From JAQBQZ01 sp964554765 (lineage in GTDB: Bacteria; Patescibacteriota; Minisyncoccia; Phycocordibacterales; CAIRYW01), in contig CAZKPS010000004.1 in assembly GCA_964554765.1 (NCBI GenBank), forward strand, positions 1 to 42,844: 42,844 nucleotides of DNA, given 5' to 3'. The notes beneath the pieces are model-generated. The model was not told where the DNA came from, did no database searches, and saw only the letters and a program-made list of their open reading frames with translations. Positions 22,449 to 30,859 of the stretch are shown piece after piece (position 1 is the stretch's first letter; every line of letters starts with the position of its first letter). The translations under genes and the position numbers were made by a program.

Positions 22449-23552
22449 TTAGAGTTTAAGATTATCCTTCTTCTCTTGTGTAATTGTATAGAGACTAAAC
22501 ATCCCTTTGAATATTCCAGCCCAGAATCCCTTGCCTGCATTTACTTTTTCCTGTCTTTTCTTTTGGTACTCTTGCACGAAAGAATCTCGAGCAGCAACTC
22601 TATCCGCATCAGTTTTTGTTGCCCAATCCGCTTGTGCCTGTTTGAATACTTCCCATTCTTCATTTAGACTTTCATCTGACATAAGAGAGCCTTTCATTTC
22701 TTTGAATCCTGCATTCTTTTCTTCAACTTTCTTCTGTCCCAAAATCTCTTGAGCGAGTGCGTGTCTCAAATCGTCGTTACGGTTAATGTCCAAGGCCACA
22801 ACTTCGCCGACCTGTATCATTCTTTGATTAATTTCTGCAATACGTGTTTCGATGTGTGCTTTTCGGATATTTAAATCATTAACAATATCATCTATATCAT
22901 TGCTTTTCATACCTGTCCAAAGATTCTTCCAACCAGAGAGTTTGCCCAGAGCTTCATAACGAGCCTTCACTAATGCTGTCAGTCCCTCTCTTCTTTCAGA
23001 TGCATTATCTATAGCTAAAATCTTTGCAACCTCAGATTCATCAATACCGAGCTTAGCAACCTGCTCTGTTATATCTTTATCAAGTGTCTCAGCTCTTTCT
23101 CGTGCCTCCAGCAAGATTCTCACTTTGTCAAAAATCTGCTCAAATCGCCATGGGTCTTCCATTGCGATCCGATCCATTTGAGCCTGAAGTACACCCACAG
23201 CCTTCTCAGGACCAACCATATTTACAATTTGTTGGAGTTCTGGGTGACTACTAGCAAAATCCTTGATAGTTTCCTTTGTGATTGCAGTGTTTACATTTTT
23301 AACCCGCTCCTTCTGTTCAACAAACTGAGATCGGTAATCTTCAAGTCGTTCTATATCTCCCTGATCGAGCTTTGCATCAGCAAGACGCTTCATTAAATCA
23401 GGATCAGCACCCTTCTCTTTGAGCATTGCACCAAAAAATGCACTCTCTTTTGGATCATTGAGTACCGAAGAAAGTGTAGGGCCATGCTCCTTTTCTGGAG
23501 GTGGAGGTGTCAACTTATCTTTCTCTTCTGAATAACTTCCGATTATAGACAT
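22449..23552 (-). CDS. Hypothetical helical protein, 367 residues
   Basis: Not recognised. A proline-rich acidic N-terminus (about 10-30, PPPPEKEHGP) is followed by long charged helices with coiled-coil character (for example RKAHIETRIAEINQRMIQVG). Near the C-terminus NAGKGFWAGIFKGMFSLY is a short amphipathic or membrane-associating stretch. No catalytic motif or signal peptide is seen. TAATAT lies eight bases before the ATG, consistent with a leaderless message. It is the first gene of a two-gene unit with the 97-residue protein. Confidence 0.75.
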   Translation of the reverse strand: MSIIGSYSEEKDKLTPPPPEKEHGPTLSSVLNDPKESAFFGAMLKEKGADPDLMKRLADAKLDQGDIERLEDYRSQFVEQKERVKNVNTAITKETIKDFASSHPELQQIVNMVGPEKAVGVLQAQMDRIAMEDPWRFEQIFDKVRILLEARERAETLDKDITEQVAKLGIDESEVAKILAIDNASERREGLTALVKARYEALGKLSGWKNLWTGMKSNDIDDIVNDLNIRKAHIETRIAEINQRMIQVGEVVALDINRNDDLRHALAQEILGQKKVEEKNAGFKEMKGSLMSDESLNEEWEVFKQAQADWATKTDADRVAARDSFVQEYQKKRQEKVNAGKGFWAGIFKGMFSLYTITQEKKDNLKL

Positions 23553-23625
23553 ATAATGAGATATTAATGTTTAATTGATTCAAAAGTAATTATATTATGA
23601 GAATGCATCAAGTCAACCAGAGCTC

Positions 23626-23682
23626 GAATATAGAATCTAGAGTATTGAATGTAGCAAATATGCTGGACCATTCGGGTCCAGC
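23626..23682. repeat. Repeat R34 copy 2 followed by a hairpin
   Basis: 23626-23659 matches 22029-22062 at 33 of 34 positions. It is followed by the perfect hairpin GCTGGACC/GGTCCAGC (23662-23682). In the other copy the same arm leads into a different hairpin, as if the arm and the tip were separate modules. Confidence 0.7.
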
Positions 23683-23765
23683 GGCTATAACTTTACATAT
23701 TTATAAACACATTGTAACCTTCAGAAAAGCACATTTAAATTTAACCCACTTAGAAGGAGGTTCTG

Positions 23766-24383
23766 ATGAATTCGAACGCAGAGGAAACATTGCGGTTATT
23801 AGCAGAAAAAGATTTGAGATTTGAGACTCCTAGTCACCGCTTATCAAGACATCAAGAAATCAAATTCCGTGTTTTTGTTAATACACTATGTGAATTATCT
23901 GGCATGAGGATACTAATTAAATTCATACCAAAGAAGGGAGAGTTTGACCGTATCAATGATATTGTGGCGAAAATTTGTTCTAAAATAGAAGCCAGAATAT
24001 CAAAAGGTACGGAAGAAGCGTGTGGGCACGATAATTTGTTTGATATTTGGGGAGATGGACTTTTGTTCGCTTTACCTCACATACTCTACAACGCTCGGTC
24101 ATCACTCTTTCAATCCATAAGAGGTACGGTACAAGTTTCTGTTGCGATCAGCAAGAAACCTTCAGTTGTGGTTTCAGGTGACCTGCTGTTTGGTCAATAC
24201 GAGACCATAGTCAGAACATTGATTGGGTACAGGGCAAAAGATCCGGAGAGATCGAAAAAATATCGAGCAACCAAAACAAAAAAGATGCGCAACAAACCAA
24301 TCTTCTTCTGGATGCAAGGTAAGGTCCCCTCTGTCGAATCAATGCTCAAACTCCTTTCAAATGATGATACAGCCAAGCACTGA
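23766..24383 (+). CDS. Hypothetical protein, 205 residues
   Basis: Not recognised. It is basic and soluble; the middle (CGHDNLFDIWGDGLLFALPH, then SIRGTVQVSVAISKKPSVVV) looks globular alpha/beta and the end is lysine/arginine-rich (RSKKYRATKTKKMRNKPIFF). It is the only gene here with a perfect Shine-Dalgarno at canonical spacing (AAGGAGG, six bases before the ATG), in contrast to the leaderless neighbours. A terminator overlaps the stop codon. It stands alone between minus-strand genes and may be a more recent acquisition, but only the SD and position support that. Confidence 0.7.
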   Translation: MNSNAEETLRLLAEKDLRFETPSHRLSRHQEIKFRVFVNTLCELSGMRILIKFIPKKGEFDRINDIVAKICSKIEARISKGTEEACGHDNLFDIWGDGLLFALPHILYNARSSLFQSIRGTVQVSVAISKKPSVVVSGDLLFGQYETIVRTLIGYRAKDPERSKKYRATKTKKMRNKPIFFWMQGKVPSVESMLKLLSNDDTAKH

Positions 24384-24399
24384 GGTGTTTGGCTTTTTA
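24371..24399 (+). terminator. Terminator of the 205-residue gene
   Basis: AGCCAAGCAC/GTGTTTGGCT stem (one G-T pair) overlapping the stop codon, then TTTTATTT. Confidence 0.85.
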
Positions 24400-24457
24400 T
24401 TTATACTAATGTTATTTAAATTTTACTTTCAACTTTAGACTTGTGACTTTCAGACTA

Positions 24458-25042
24458 TCAAAAACTTTTACAAAAACTTCTCCTATGAACAATAGATAGT
24501 CCATTTTTCTTTATCATTTCAATATGCTTCTTCGTTCCATACCCTTTATGGATCTCAAATCCGTATTCTGGATAATCCTTGGCGAGTTTAACCATATGAT
24601 TATCCCGAGTAACTTTGGCTGCAATAGATGCGAGTGATATGACCGGCTCCTTTTCATCCCCTTTTATAATAGTCTCTTGATTTATGTATTTTTCTGGTGC
24701 CTTGAGTCCCCCGTCAAGAAGTATTCGAACCTTATGTTGCTCAATCTTAACTTTATTCAAAAGTGCATTTATAGCAGATGTGATAGCAAAGACAATCCCC
24801 TTGTCATCAATCATTTTGTTTGAGACGAGTGCCACAGAAAAATTAATTATTTTTTTCGCCTGTAGTTCTTTCATCTGTATGAGTATTTCGTTACGTCTTT
24901 TTTCACTGAGCTTTTTGCTGTCTTTCAGATTTTTAAAAATTGTAAAATCAAAATCGACAGGTACAATACAAATACCAATAGACACAGGACCCGCTAGTGG
25001 TCCTCGTCCCGCTTCATCGATGCCGATAATATAGTCGATCAT
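24458..25042 (-). CDS. rnhB: Ribonuclease HII
   Basis: 194 residues; removes RNA from RNA-DNA hybrids and misincorporated ribonucleotides. The N-terminal motif IIGIDEAGRGPLAGPV supplies D9 and E10. Further family blocks are KDSKKLSEKRRNEI, RILLDGGLKAPEKY and ASIAAKVTRDNHM, ending in YPEYGFEIHKGYGTKKHIE. The frame is open 30 codons further upstream, but TATAAT lies seven bases before this ATG and the extension has no family counterpart. It follows a small proline-rich frame whose terminator abuts this promoter. Confidence 0.95.
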   Translation of the reverse strand: MIDYIIGIDEAGRGPLAGPVSIGICIVPVDFDFTIFKNLKDSKKLSEKRRNEILIQMKELQAKKIINFSVALVSNKMIDDKGIVFAITSAINALLNKVKIEQHKVRILLDGGLKAPEKYINQETIIKGDEKEPVISLASIAAKVTRDNHMVKLAKDYPEYGFEIHKGYGTKKHIEMIKKNGLSIVHRRSFCKSF

Positions 25043-25049
25043 GGAAACA

Positions 25050-25055
25050 ATTATA
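25050..25055 (-). promoter_or_regulatory. -10 of rnhB (leaderless)
   Basis: TATAAT on the minus strand, seven bases before the ATG, immediately after the T-tract of the upstream terminator. Confidence 0.75.
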
Positions 25056-25072
25056 GCTTTTTTCAAAAAAAT

Positions 25073-25099
25073 GACCCAGGCGCGGCCAGCATCTGGGTC
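25073..25099 (-). terminator. Terminator of the proline-rich microgene
   Basis: GACCCAG/CTGGGTC stem followed on the minus strand by ATTTTTTTG. Confidence 0.8.
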
Positions 25100-25116
25100 T
25101 TTTAGAATGATCAGGA

Positions 25117-25272
25117 TTAATGTCCGGGCCATGGTCCGACTGGGTGTCGGATTGGAATCGGGACGAGAGGTTTTGATTTCTCGGGCAGCTTTGCCGCAGG
25201 CACCTGAGGTACCACAGGCCTACGTATTGGAGCAAACTGTTCCGGAAGTTTTTCAGGAGTCGGATTTACCAT
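25117..25272 (-). CDS. Proline-rich microprotein, 51 residues
   Basis: ATG at 25272 to TAA at 25117. Twelve of 51 residues are proline in a loose P-x-x-P spacing (MVNPTPEKLPEQFAPIRRPV ... VPIPIRHPVGPWPGH). It has no membrane segment or cysteine. A clean intrinsic terminator begins 18 bases past the stop, arguing that this strand is transcribed here; the plus-strand frame across the same DNA has neither feature. A possible -10 (TAGAAT) lies about 35 nt upstream and no Shine-Dalgarno is visible. The proline pattern suggests an extended or SH3-ligand-like peptide; function unknown. Confidence 0.5.
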   Translation of the reverse strand: MVNPTPEKLPEQFAPIRRPVVPQVPAAKLPEKSKPLVPIPIRHPVGPWPGH

Positions 25273-25390
25273 TGTCGTGTTGTCGTTTTCACCCCTGCAA
25301 AATTCTAACTATCGAATGTGCAACGGCTAAAAAAAATATACCACAAAATATCACTTTGTCCAACATCACCACACCACAGTATTTAAAGAG

Positions 25391-25421
25391 CCCTAAGCTT
25401 CTAAGCCCCTAAGCCCTGAGC
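25391..25421. repeat. Four imperfect 8-bp direct repeats before dnaE
   Basis: CCCTAAGC, TTCTAAGC, CCCTAAGC and CCTGAGC lie head to tail, ending one base before the dnaE -10 and filling its -35 region. Confidence 0.6.
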
Positions 25422-25427
25422 TATAAT
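25422..25427 (+). promoter_or_regulatory. -10 of dnaE (leaderless)
   Basis: TATAAT with six bases before the ATG at 25434. There is no -35; its place is taken by 8-bp repeats. Confidence 0.7.
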
Positions 25428-25433
25428 ATAAAA

Positions 25434-28400
25434 ATGTCTAGATTCACTCACCTACATACACATAGCCACTACAGCTTACTCCAGGCTCTCCCAAAAATCC
25501 CCGACCTCGTCGCTAAAGCAAAAGAATTTGGCATGACATCACTTGCCCTCACTGATGCCGGCAATATGTATGGTGTCATCGAATTCTTCAAAGAATGCAA
25601 GAAAAAAGAAATCAAACCAATAATAGGTGTCGACTTCTATGTCGCCACTCGAACTCGTAACGATCGTGAACCAAGAATTGATAACAGGCGGACTCGTCTT
25701 GTACTTCTCGCAAAAGATATTGTGGGCTACAAAAACCTCTTGAAACTCGCTACATATTCGCACACCGAAGGTTTCTACTACAAACCTCGTATTGATAAAG
25801 AGCTCATAGAGAAATATCACGAAGGACTCATTGCTATCACTCCATCATTTAGTGGTGAAGTAGCCACAGCGATCAGAAATCTGAACGAAGAACTCGCAAG
25901 CGAGTGGGTAGATTTTTATAAAAATATTTTCAAAGATGATTTTTATATTGAAATAACCAAACATCCAGAGATTGAAGACCAAGAAGAAGTCATCAACAAA
26001 CTTATCGCATTTGCAAAAAAGGTAGATGTACCGATAGTCGCGGCTCACGATGTGTACTACCTCGAACGTGATGAAAAGAAAGCACGAAACACACTTATGG
26101 CTGTGCAAAAATCTTTTGGCGAGAGAGCATCAGATGATGATGAAGGAGATTTCTCATTTATCTCCCCTACTGATGCAGAAAAACTTTTTAAGGATATTCC
26201 GGAAGCGATAGATAATGTAGAAAAAATAGTTGAAAAATGTAATCTCGAAATCCCTCTTGGCAAATGGATGTTCCCAAACATTCCAATCGAAAGTGGACTT
26301 AGTGCTGATGATGAACTACGACGGATTGTGTATGACGGATTCGCACGGAGAAATCTTGAAAAAAATGAAACAACTCTCGCTCGAGCAGACTACGAACTCT
26401 CTGTTATCAAAACAAAAGGATATGCACCGTACTTTCTAGTTGTGGCGGACCTCCTTCGTCATGCAAAAGCAAACGGAATCCTCTCTAACATTCGAGGGTC
26501 TGTATCCGGATCTCTTGTGACATATCTTTCAGGTATTACCAATATCGACCCACTTGAGTTTGAAATCCCATTCGAGCGATTCCTCAACCCTGACCGACCT
26601 TCTGCTCCCGATATTGATATGGATTACGCCGATGACAGACGAGACGAGATGGTAGCATATTCAAAAGTAAAATATGGTGATGATAAAGTAGCTCAGATCG
26701 GAACATTCGGTACTATGGCTGCACGAGGATCAGTACGAGATGTTGCACGTGCACTCGGATACGACGTAGCCACAGGAGACAGAATTTCAAAAATGGTGCC
26801 GATGGGTTCACAAGGATTCCCGATGACACTTGAAAAAGCTCTAACCGAAAATCCAGAACTCGGTGTTGCATACAAAAAAGAAGAAGATACGAAAAAGATT
26901 ATTGATATGGCGATGAAGATTGAAGGTTGTTCTCGGCATATCGGTGTACATGCAGCCGGTGTGGTGATCTCTCCTATACCACTTATCGATATCGTCCCAC
27001 TTCAGTTTGATCCAAAAGGTGAAGGTAAGATCATCACTCAGTACGACATGTATTCTATTGATGAAGAAAACGCAGGGCTTCTGAAGTTCGACTTCTTGGG
27101 ACTCAAAAACCTCTCAATCATTTCCGACACAATCAGACTCGTAAAACAATTAAAGAATATTGATGTTGATTACGAAACAATACCAACCAATGACAAAAAA
27201 ACATTTGAGATGCTTGCTCGTGGAGAGACATCTGATGTGTTCCAATTAAACGGTGAAGGAATGACAAAGTTCCTTATGGACCTCAAACCCACGTCAATCC
27301 ATGACATCAACGCGATGGTGGCACTCTACCGACCAGGACCGATCCAATTCATCCCAGAATACATCGCACGAAAGCATGACCCATCCAAGATCTCATATCT
27401 CGATCCTGCACTCGAACCAATCCTTCGAAAGACAAATGGAATCCTCGTGTATCAGGACGACCTTCTCATGATGGCGAACAAACTCGCAGGATACACTTGG
27501 GGAGAAGTAGACAAATTCCGAAAAGCTGTGGGTAAAAAGATTCCTGAAGAAATGGCAAAACAGAAAGAGAAATTTATTCACGGATGTGTCGAACACTCAG
27601 GATGGAGCCAGCAAAAAGCAGAAGAAATCTGGAAATGGATTGAACCATTTGCATCATACGGATTCAACAAGGCTCACTCGGTTTCCTACGGACGAGTAGC
27701 CTACATCACCGCATATCTCAAAGCCAACTTCCCTGCTGAATATATGTCTTCCGTTCTCACACACGAATCAGGAGATGTAGAAAAAGTCGCATCAACTGTT
27801 GCAGAATGTAAACGAACAGGAATTGAAGTGTTACCGCCAGACATCAACGAAAGTTTTGGAGGATTCACAGTTGTAACTGATGAGACAACAGGCAAAGAAA
27901 AAATCAGATTTGGACTCACAACGATTAAAAACTTTGGAGAAGGTATAGGAAGTGCAATCATTGCCGAAAGAAAAGCAGGAGGCAAATTTAAATCACTTAC
28001 CGATTTTCTCGAGCGAATCAAAGACAAAAACCTCAACAAAAAGTCTCTCGAGTCACTCATCAAATGTGGAGCAATGGATAACTTTGGTGAACGAGGAGAG
28101 CTCTTGGGTAATATGGAAGCACTCCTAGTGTTTAACAAAGAAATAAACAAGGGACCAAAAAACCAAGAATCACTATTCGGAAATCTCGAAGGTAACAATG
28201 GCACACTCGTACTAGAAAAAGTCCCACCCGCAGAGCCAAACGAAAAGTTATCGTGGGAAAAAGAGCTTTTAGGATTGTACATTTCCGGACATCCACTCGA
28301 TAGATTCCGAGAAAAGATGCGTGAAAAAGGAGTATCTATAAACAAAGTAAAAGCTACATCAAAAAACGGTCAGTCTCAAATGATAATCGGAGTGACCGAA

Positions 28401-28613
28401 GAGATCAAAGAAATCAGAACCAAAAAAGGCGACTTAATGGCATTTGTCAAAGTTGGGGATTTCACAGGTATGATAGAGGTCGTACTCTTCCCTAAAATCT
28501 ACGCAGATACAAGACAACTCTTTAGTGGTGAGAAATGTCTCCGGATTGACGGTAAGATTTCGGTCAAAGAAGATTCGATGAGTATTTTGGCGGATAGTGT
28601 GAAGGTACTGTAG
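25434..28613 (+). CDS. dnaE: DNA polymerase III alpha subunit
   Basis: 1059 residues; replicative polymerase of the C family. The N-terminal PHP domain begins FTHLHTHSHYSLLQAL. The palm carries PDIDMDYADDRRDEMV near residue 389, whose aspartates are the catalytic pair. Fingers include the block with GCSRHIGVHAAGVVIS and LLKFDFLGLKNL, and the helix-hairpin-helix region has YGFNKAHSVSYG. QESLF near residue 910 fits a beta-clamp-binding motif. The C-terminus is an OB fold (QMIIGVTEEIKEIRTKKGDL). The usual tau-binding tail is missing or very short (family 1100-1160 residues). It stands alone on the plus strand. Confidence 0.97.
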   Translation: MSRFTHLHTHSHYSLLQALPKIPDLVAKAKEFGMTSLALTDAGNMYGVIEFFKECKKKEIKPIIGVDFYVATRTRNDREPRIDNRRTRLVLLAKDIVGYKNLLKLATYSHTEGFYYKPRIDKELIEKYHEGLIAITPSFSGEVATAIRNLNEELASEWVDFYKNIFKDDFYIEITKHPEIEDQEEVINKLIAFAKKVDVPIVAAHDVYYLERDEKKARNTLMAVQKSFGERASDDDEGDFSFISPTDAEKLFKDIPEAIDNVEKIVEKCNLEIPLGKWMFPNIPIESGLSADDELRRIVYDGFARRNLEKNETTLARADYELSVIKTKGYAPYFLVVADLLRHAKANGILSNIRGSVSGSLVTYLSGITNIDPLEFEIPFERFLNPDRPSAPDIDMDYADDRRDEMVAYSKVKYGDDKVAQIGTFGTMAARGSVRDVARALGYDVATGDRISKMVPMGSQGFPMTLEKALTENPELGVAYKKEEDTKKIIDMAMKIEGCSRHIGVHAAGVVISPIPLIDIVPLQFDPKGEGKIITQYDMYSIDEENAGLLKFDFLGLKNLSIISDTIRLVKQLKNIDVDYETIPTNDKKTFEMLARGETSDVFQLNGEGMTKFLMDLKPTSIHDINAMVALYRPGPIQFIPEYIARKHDPSKISYLDPALEPILRKTNGILVYQDDLLMMANKLAGYTWGEVDKFRKAVGKKIPEEMAKQKEKFIHGCVEHSGWSQQKAEEIWKWIEPFASYGFNKAHSVSYGRVAYITAYLKANFPAEYMSSVLTHESGDVEKVASTVAECKRTGIEVLPPDINESFGGFTVVTDETTGKEKIRFGLTTIKNFGEGIGSAIIAERKAGGKFKSLTDFLERIKDKNLNKKSLESLIKCGAMDNFGERGELLGNMEALLVFNKEINKGPKNQESLFGNLEGNNGTLVLEKVPPAEPNEKLSWEKELLGLYISGHPLDRFREKMREKGVSINKVKATSKNGQSQMIIGVTEEIKEIRTKKGDLMAFVKVGDFTGMIEVVLFPKIYADTRQLFSGEKCLRIDGKISVKEDSMSILADSVKVL

Positions 28614-28669
28614 AGCAGTTAATATTTAATAGTAATAACTAATGGTCCGATAACATCCGCTAGGTTTTT

Positions 28670-28698
28670 TTGACAAAGAACTATTGAGGGGGTACAAA
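28670..28698 (+). promoter_or_regulatory. Promoter of the 79-residue orphan
   Basis: TTGACA, 17-nt spacer, TACAAA, then nine bases to the ATG at 28708. Confidence 0.6.
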
Positions 28699-28707
28699 TA
28701 TGGAAGT

Positions 28708-28947
28708 ATGACTTGTACCGATGGCAGAATATATGGTTTTACCATAGTGTGCGGATGCAAAACTCTCGTCTGTGTCTTCAATCCAGATCGCAATATGAGT
28801 AGACAGTCCGTCATCAAAATAGTTCGAGCAATCAAGGAACAGTACACCCATTCAGATACTTTCGAACACGAGATCAGGAAGCTGTTTGCCGAACAAGCGA
28901 CTTTTCCAGATTCTCGTCCCGCAGATGTGGAGCTCGACATTTTTTGA
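28708..28947 (+). CDS. Orphan small protein, 79 residues
   Basis: Not recognised. It starts MTCTDGRIYGFTIVCGCKTL and continues with a charged helical part (SRQSVIKIVRAIKEQY, FEHEIRKLFAEQATF). Cys3, Cys15, Cys17 and Cys22 could bind metal, but the spacing fits no ribbon I know. A TTG-initiated frame reaches 28684 and would add eight residues; the promoter position favours the ATG. A strong promoter and a terminator directly after the stop make it a self-contained cassette between dnaE and thrS. Confidence 0.6.
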   Translation: MTCTDGRIYGFTIVCGCKTLVCVFNPDRNMSRQSVIKIVRAIKEQYTHSDTFEHEIRKLFAEQATFPDSRPADVELDIF

Positions 28948-28950
28948 ATA

Positions 28951-28974
28951 CACCCTTTATGGGTGGTTTTTTTA
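28951..28974 (+). terminator. Terminator of the 79-residue orphan
   Basis: CACCC/GGGTG stem followed by seven T; the T-tract leads into the thrS promoter region. Confidence 0.8.
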
Positions 28975-28989
28975 TACCCTTAAATATGC

Positions 28990-28995
28990 TATTCT
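28990..28995 (+). promoter_or_regulatory. -10 of thrS (leaderless)
   Basis: TATTCT seven bases before the ATG at 29003; TATGCT five bases further upstream is an alternative. Confidence 0.5.
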
Positions 28996-29002
28996 GTTAT
29001 CT

Positions 29003-30742
29003 ATGAAAAATAACAATTTGGAACAAAAAAGACATACCCTCGCCCATCTTTTAGCAGAGGCAGTTATCGAAAATTATCCTAATGTACAGCTCACCCTCGG
29101 TCCTGCTATCGATACAGGCTTCTACTATGACATCGACTTTAGTACCGAAAAAATTTCGGATACCGACCTCGAAAAAATCGAGAAGACAATGCGGAAGAAT
29201 CTCTCAAAATGGACAGAATTTTCTCATCAAGAAGTGACTGCAGACGAAGCTAAGGCAGTATTTAAAAATAATCCATACAAGACAGAACTCATTGAAGAGA
29301 TTGTTGGTCGTGGAGAACCAATCACACTCTACACTTGTGGAGGATTCACAGATCTCTGTCGAGGAGGACACTCAGAGTACCCAAACAAAGAAATCGCACC
29401 TGACTCTTTCAAGCTCTCCCGTGTCGCAGGTGCATACTGGCGAGGAGATGAGAAGAACAAAATGCTTACTCGTATTTACGGTCTCGCATTCGATACCAAA
29501 GAAGAGTTGGTGGCGTACGAGACACAACTTGAAGAAGCGAAGAAACGAGATCACAAAGTCATCGGACGAGAAATGGGACTTTTTACATTCTCCCCGCTCG
29601 TTGGTGCAGGTCTTCCTCTCTGGACTCCAAAAGGTACAATCATCCGAGAACTTTTGAACGACTTTGTTTGGGAACTTCGAAAAGTAAAAGGCTACGAAAA
29701 GGTTTGTATTCCACACATCACAAAGAAAGACCTCTACGAAACATCTGGTCACTGGGCAAAATATGCTGAAGATCTTTTCAAGATCAAGACTCGAGAAGAG
29801 CACCTCTACGCAATGAAGCCAATGAACTGTCCTCACCATACACAGATTTTTGATGCCGAACCAAGAAGCTATCGAGATATGCCACAACGATATGCAGAAA
29901 CAACAATGGTATATCGAGATGAACAATCAGGAGAGCTCTCAGGGCTTTCTCGAGTACTTTCTATTACACAAGACGATGCGCACGTATTCTGTCGAGAGAC
30001 ACAGATTGAAGATGAAGCTCTCGCAATCTGGGATATTATCGAGACATTCTATGGAACATTTGGATTTGATTTGAAAGTCCGATTCTCGACACACGATCCA
30101 AAAGAACGATCTAAATATTTAGGGGGAGATGAGGTATGGGCTAAGGCAGAAGGAGCACTCGAAAGTCTCATGAAGAAAAAAGGTGTTGAGTGGATGGACG
30201 GTACAGGTGAAGCAGCATTCTACGGACCAAAGATTGACTTCATTGCAAAGGACTCTATCGGCCGAGTACTCCAGGTAGCCACAATCCAGCTCGACTTCAA
30301 CCAGCCAAAAAACTTTGGACTCGTCTGTACAAACGAAAAAGGAGAAAAGGAACAAGTAGTAATGATTCATGCGGCAATTATGGGATCAATCGAGAGATTT
30401 ATGTCAACACTTATCGAACACACTGCAGGAATATTCCCCCTCTGGCTCTCTCCTACTCAGGTGCGAATCGTTCCTATTGGAGACAATGAGATTGAATATG
30501 CCACAAATCTCCGAAACAAACTTCGAGAAAATGGCATCCGAGCCGAGATTGATCTTGGCAATGATTCGTTCGGTAAGAAAATTAGAAATGCCAAGACCGA
30601 GAAGATTCCGTATATTGCAGTAATAGGTAAAAAAGAAGTAGAAGCAGGTCAGGTAACTCTCGAAGGCAGAACAGAAAAGTTTGTCTTAAGTATCGAAGAT
30701 ACAATCAAAAAACTAGTTGAAGAAGTGAAAAATAAAAAATAG
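29003..30742 (+). CDS. thrS: Threonyl-tRNA synthetase, without TGS domain
   Basis: 580 residues; charges tRNA-Thr. It begins MKNNNLEQKRHTLAHLLAEA, which is already the editing domain; the roughly 60-residue TGS domain of the usual 640-residue enzyme is absent. The editing-site signature is TCGGFTDLCRGGH. Class II motifs follow: motif 2 around YRDEQSGELSGLSRVLSITQ and motif 3 with IHAAIMGSIERFMSTLIEH. The zinc-site cysteine lies in MKPMNCPHHTQIF. The anticodon-binding domain occupies the last 100 residues (PTQVRIVPIGDNEIEYATNL). The frame is open upstream to 28886, but that overlaps the preceding gene and its terminator; the -10 supports 29003. Confidence 0.97.
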   Translation: MKNNNLEQKRHTLAHLLAEAVIENYPNVQLTLGPAIDTGFYYDIDFSTEKISDTDLEKIEKTMRKNLSKWTEFSHQEVTADEAKAVFKNNPYKTELIEEIVGRGEPITLYTCGGFTDLCRGGHSEYPNKEIAPDSFKLSRVAGAYWRGDEKNKMLTRIYGLAFDTKEELVAYETQLEEAKKRDHKVIGREMGLFTFSPLVGAGLPLWTPKGTIIRELLNDFVWELRKVKGYEKVCIPHITKKDLYETSGHWAKYAEDLFKIKTREEHLYAMKPMNCPHHTQIFDAEPRSYRDMPQRYAETTMVYRDEQSGELSGLSRVLSITQDDAHVFCRETQIEDEALAIWDIIETFYGTFGFDLKVRFSTHDPKERSKYLGGDEVWAKAEGALESLMKKKGVEWMDGTGEAAFYGPKIDFIAKDSIGRVLQVATIQLDFNQPKNFGLVCTNEKGEKEQVVMIHAAIMGSIERFMSTLIEHTAGIFPLWLSPTQVRIVPIGDNEIEYATNLRNKLRENGIRAEIDLGNDSFGKKIRNAKTEKIPYIAVIGKKEVEAGQVTLEGRTEKFVLSIEDTIKKLVEEVKNKK

Positions 30743-30744
30743 AG

Positions 30745-30782
30745 AAAATAACATCGAAGCCTTCAGCTCCGATGTTATTTTT
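30745..30782. terminator. Terminator of thrS
   Basis: 12-bp stem AAAATAACATCG / CGATGTTATTTT with an inner AGC/GCT, A- and T-flanked on both sides. Confidence 0.8.
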
Positions 30783-30786
30783 AACC

Positions 30787-30822
30787 CAATCGACCATTGG
30801 ACTTAAGTCCGGTGGTCGATTG
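30787..30822. repeat. 36-bp near-perfect palindrome
   Basis: CAATCGACCATTGGACTT meets AAGTCCGGTGGTCGATTG: 18 bp with two T-G pairs and no spacer. It lies between convergent thrS and the sortase gene, directly after the thrS terminator. Without a T-tract its role is unclear. Confidence 0.7.
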
Positions 30823-30859
30823 CTTATATATTTCTTAATTACCTCATCAGCTAACCATC

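Noticed and set aside
25041..25412. 123-residue plus-strand reading frame
   Set aside because: It overlaps the rnhB start and promoter and a minus-strand terminator and has no promoter or terminator of its own; the minus-strand proline-rich frame is better supported.
28746..28756. AGTGTGCGGAT as a third copy of the structured repeat
   Set aside because: Only 11 bases match one arm end; the opposite arm, bulge and inner helix are absent and it lies inside a small gene.
28886..29002. Upstream extension of thrS as a TGS domain
   Set aside because: It is only 39 residues, overlaps the preceding gene and its terminator, and has no TGS character.
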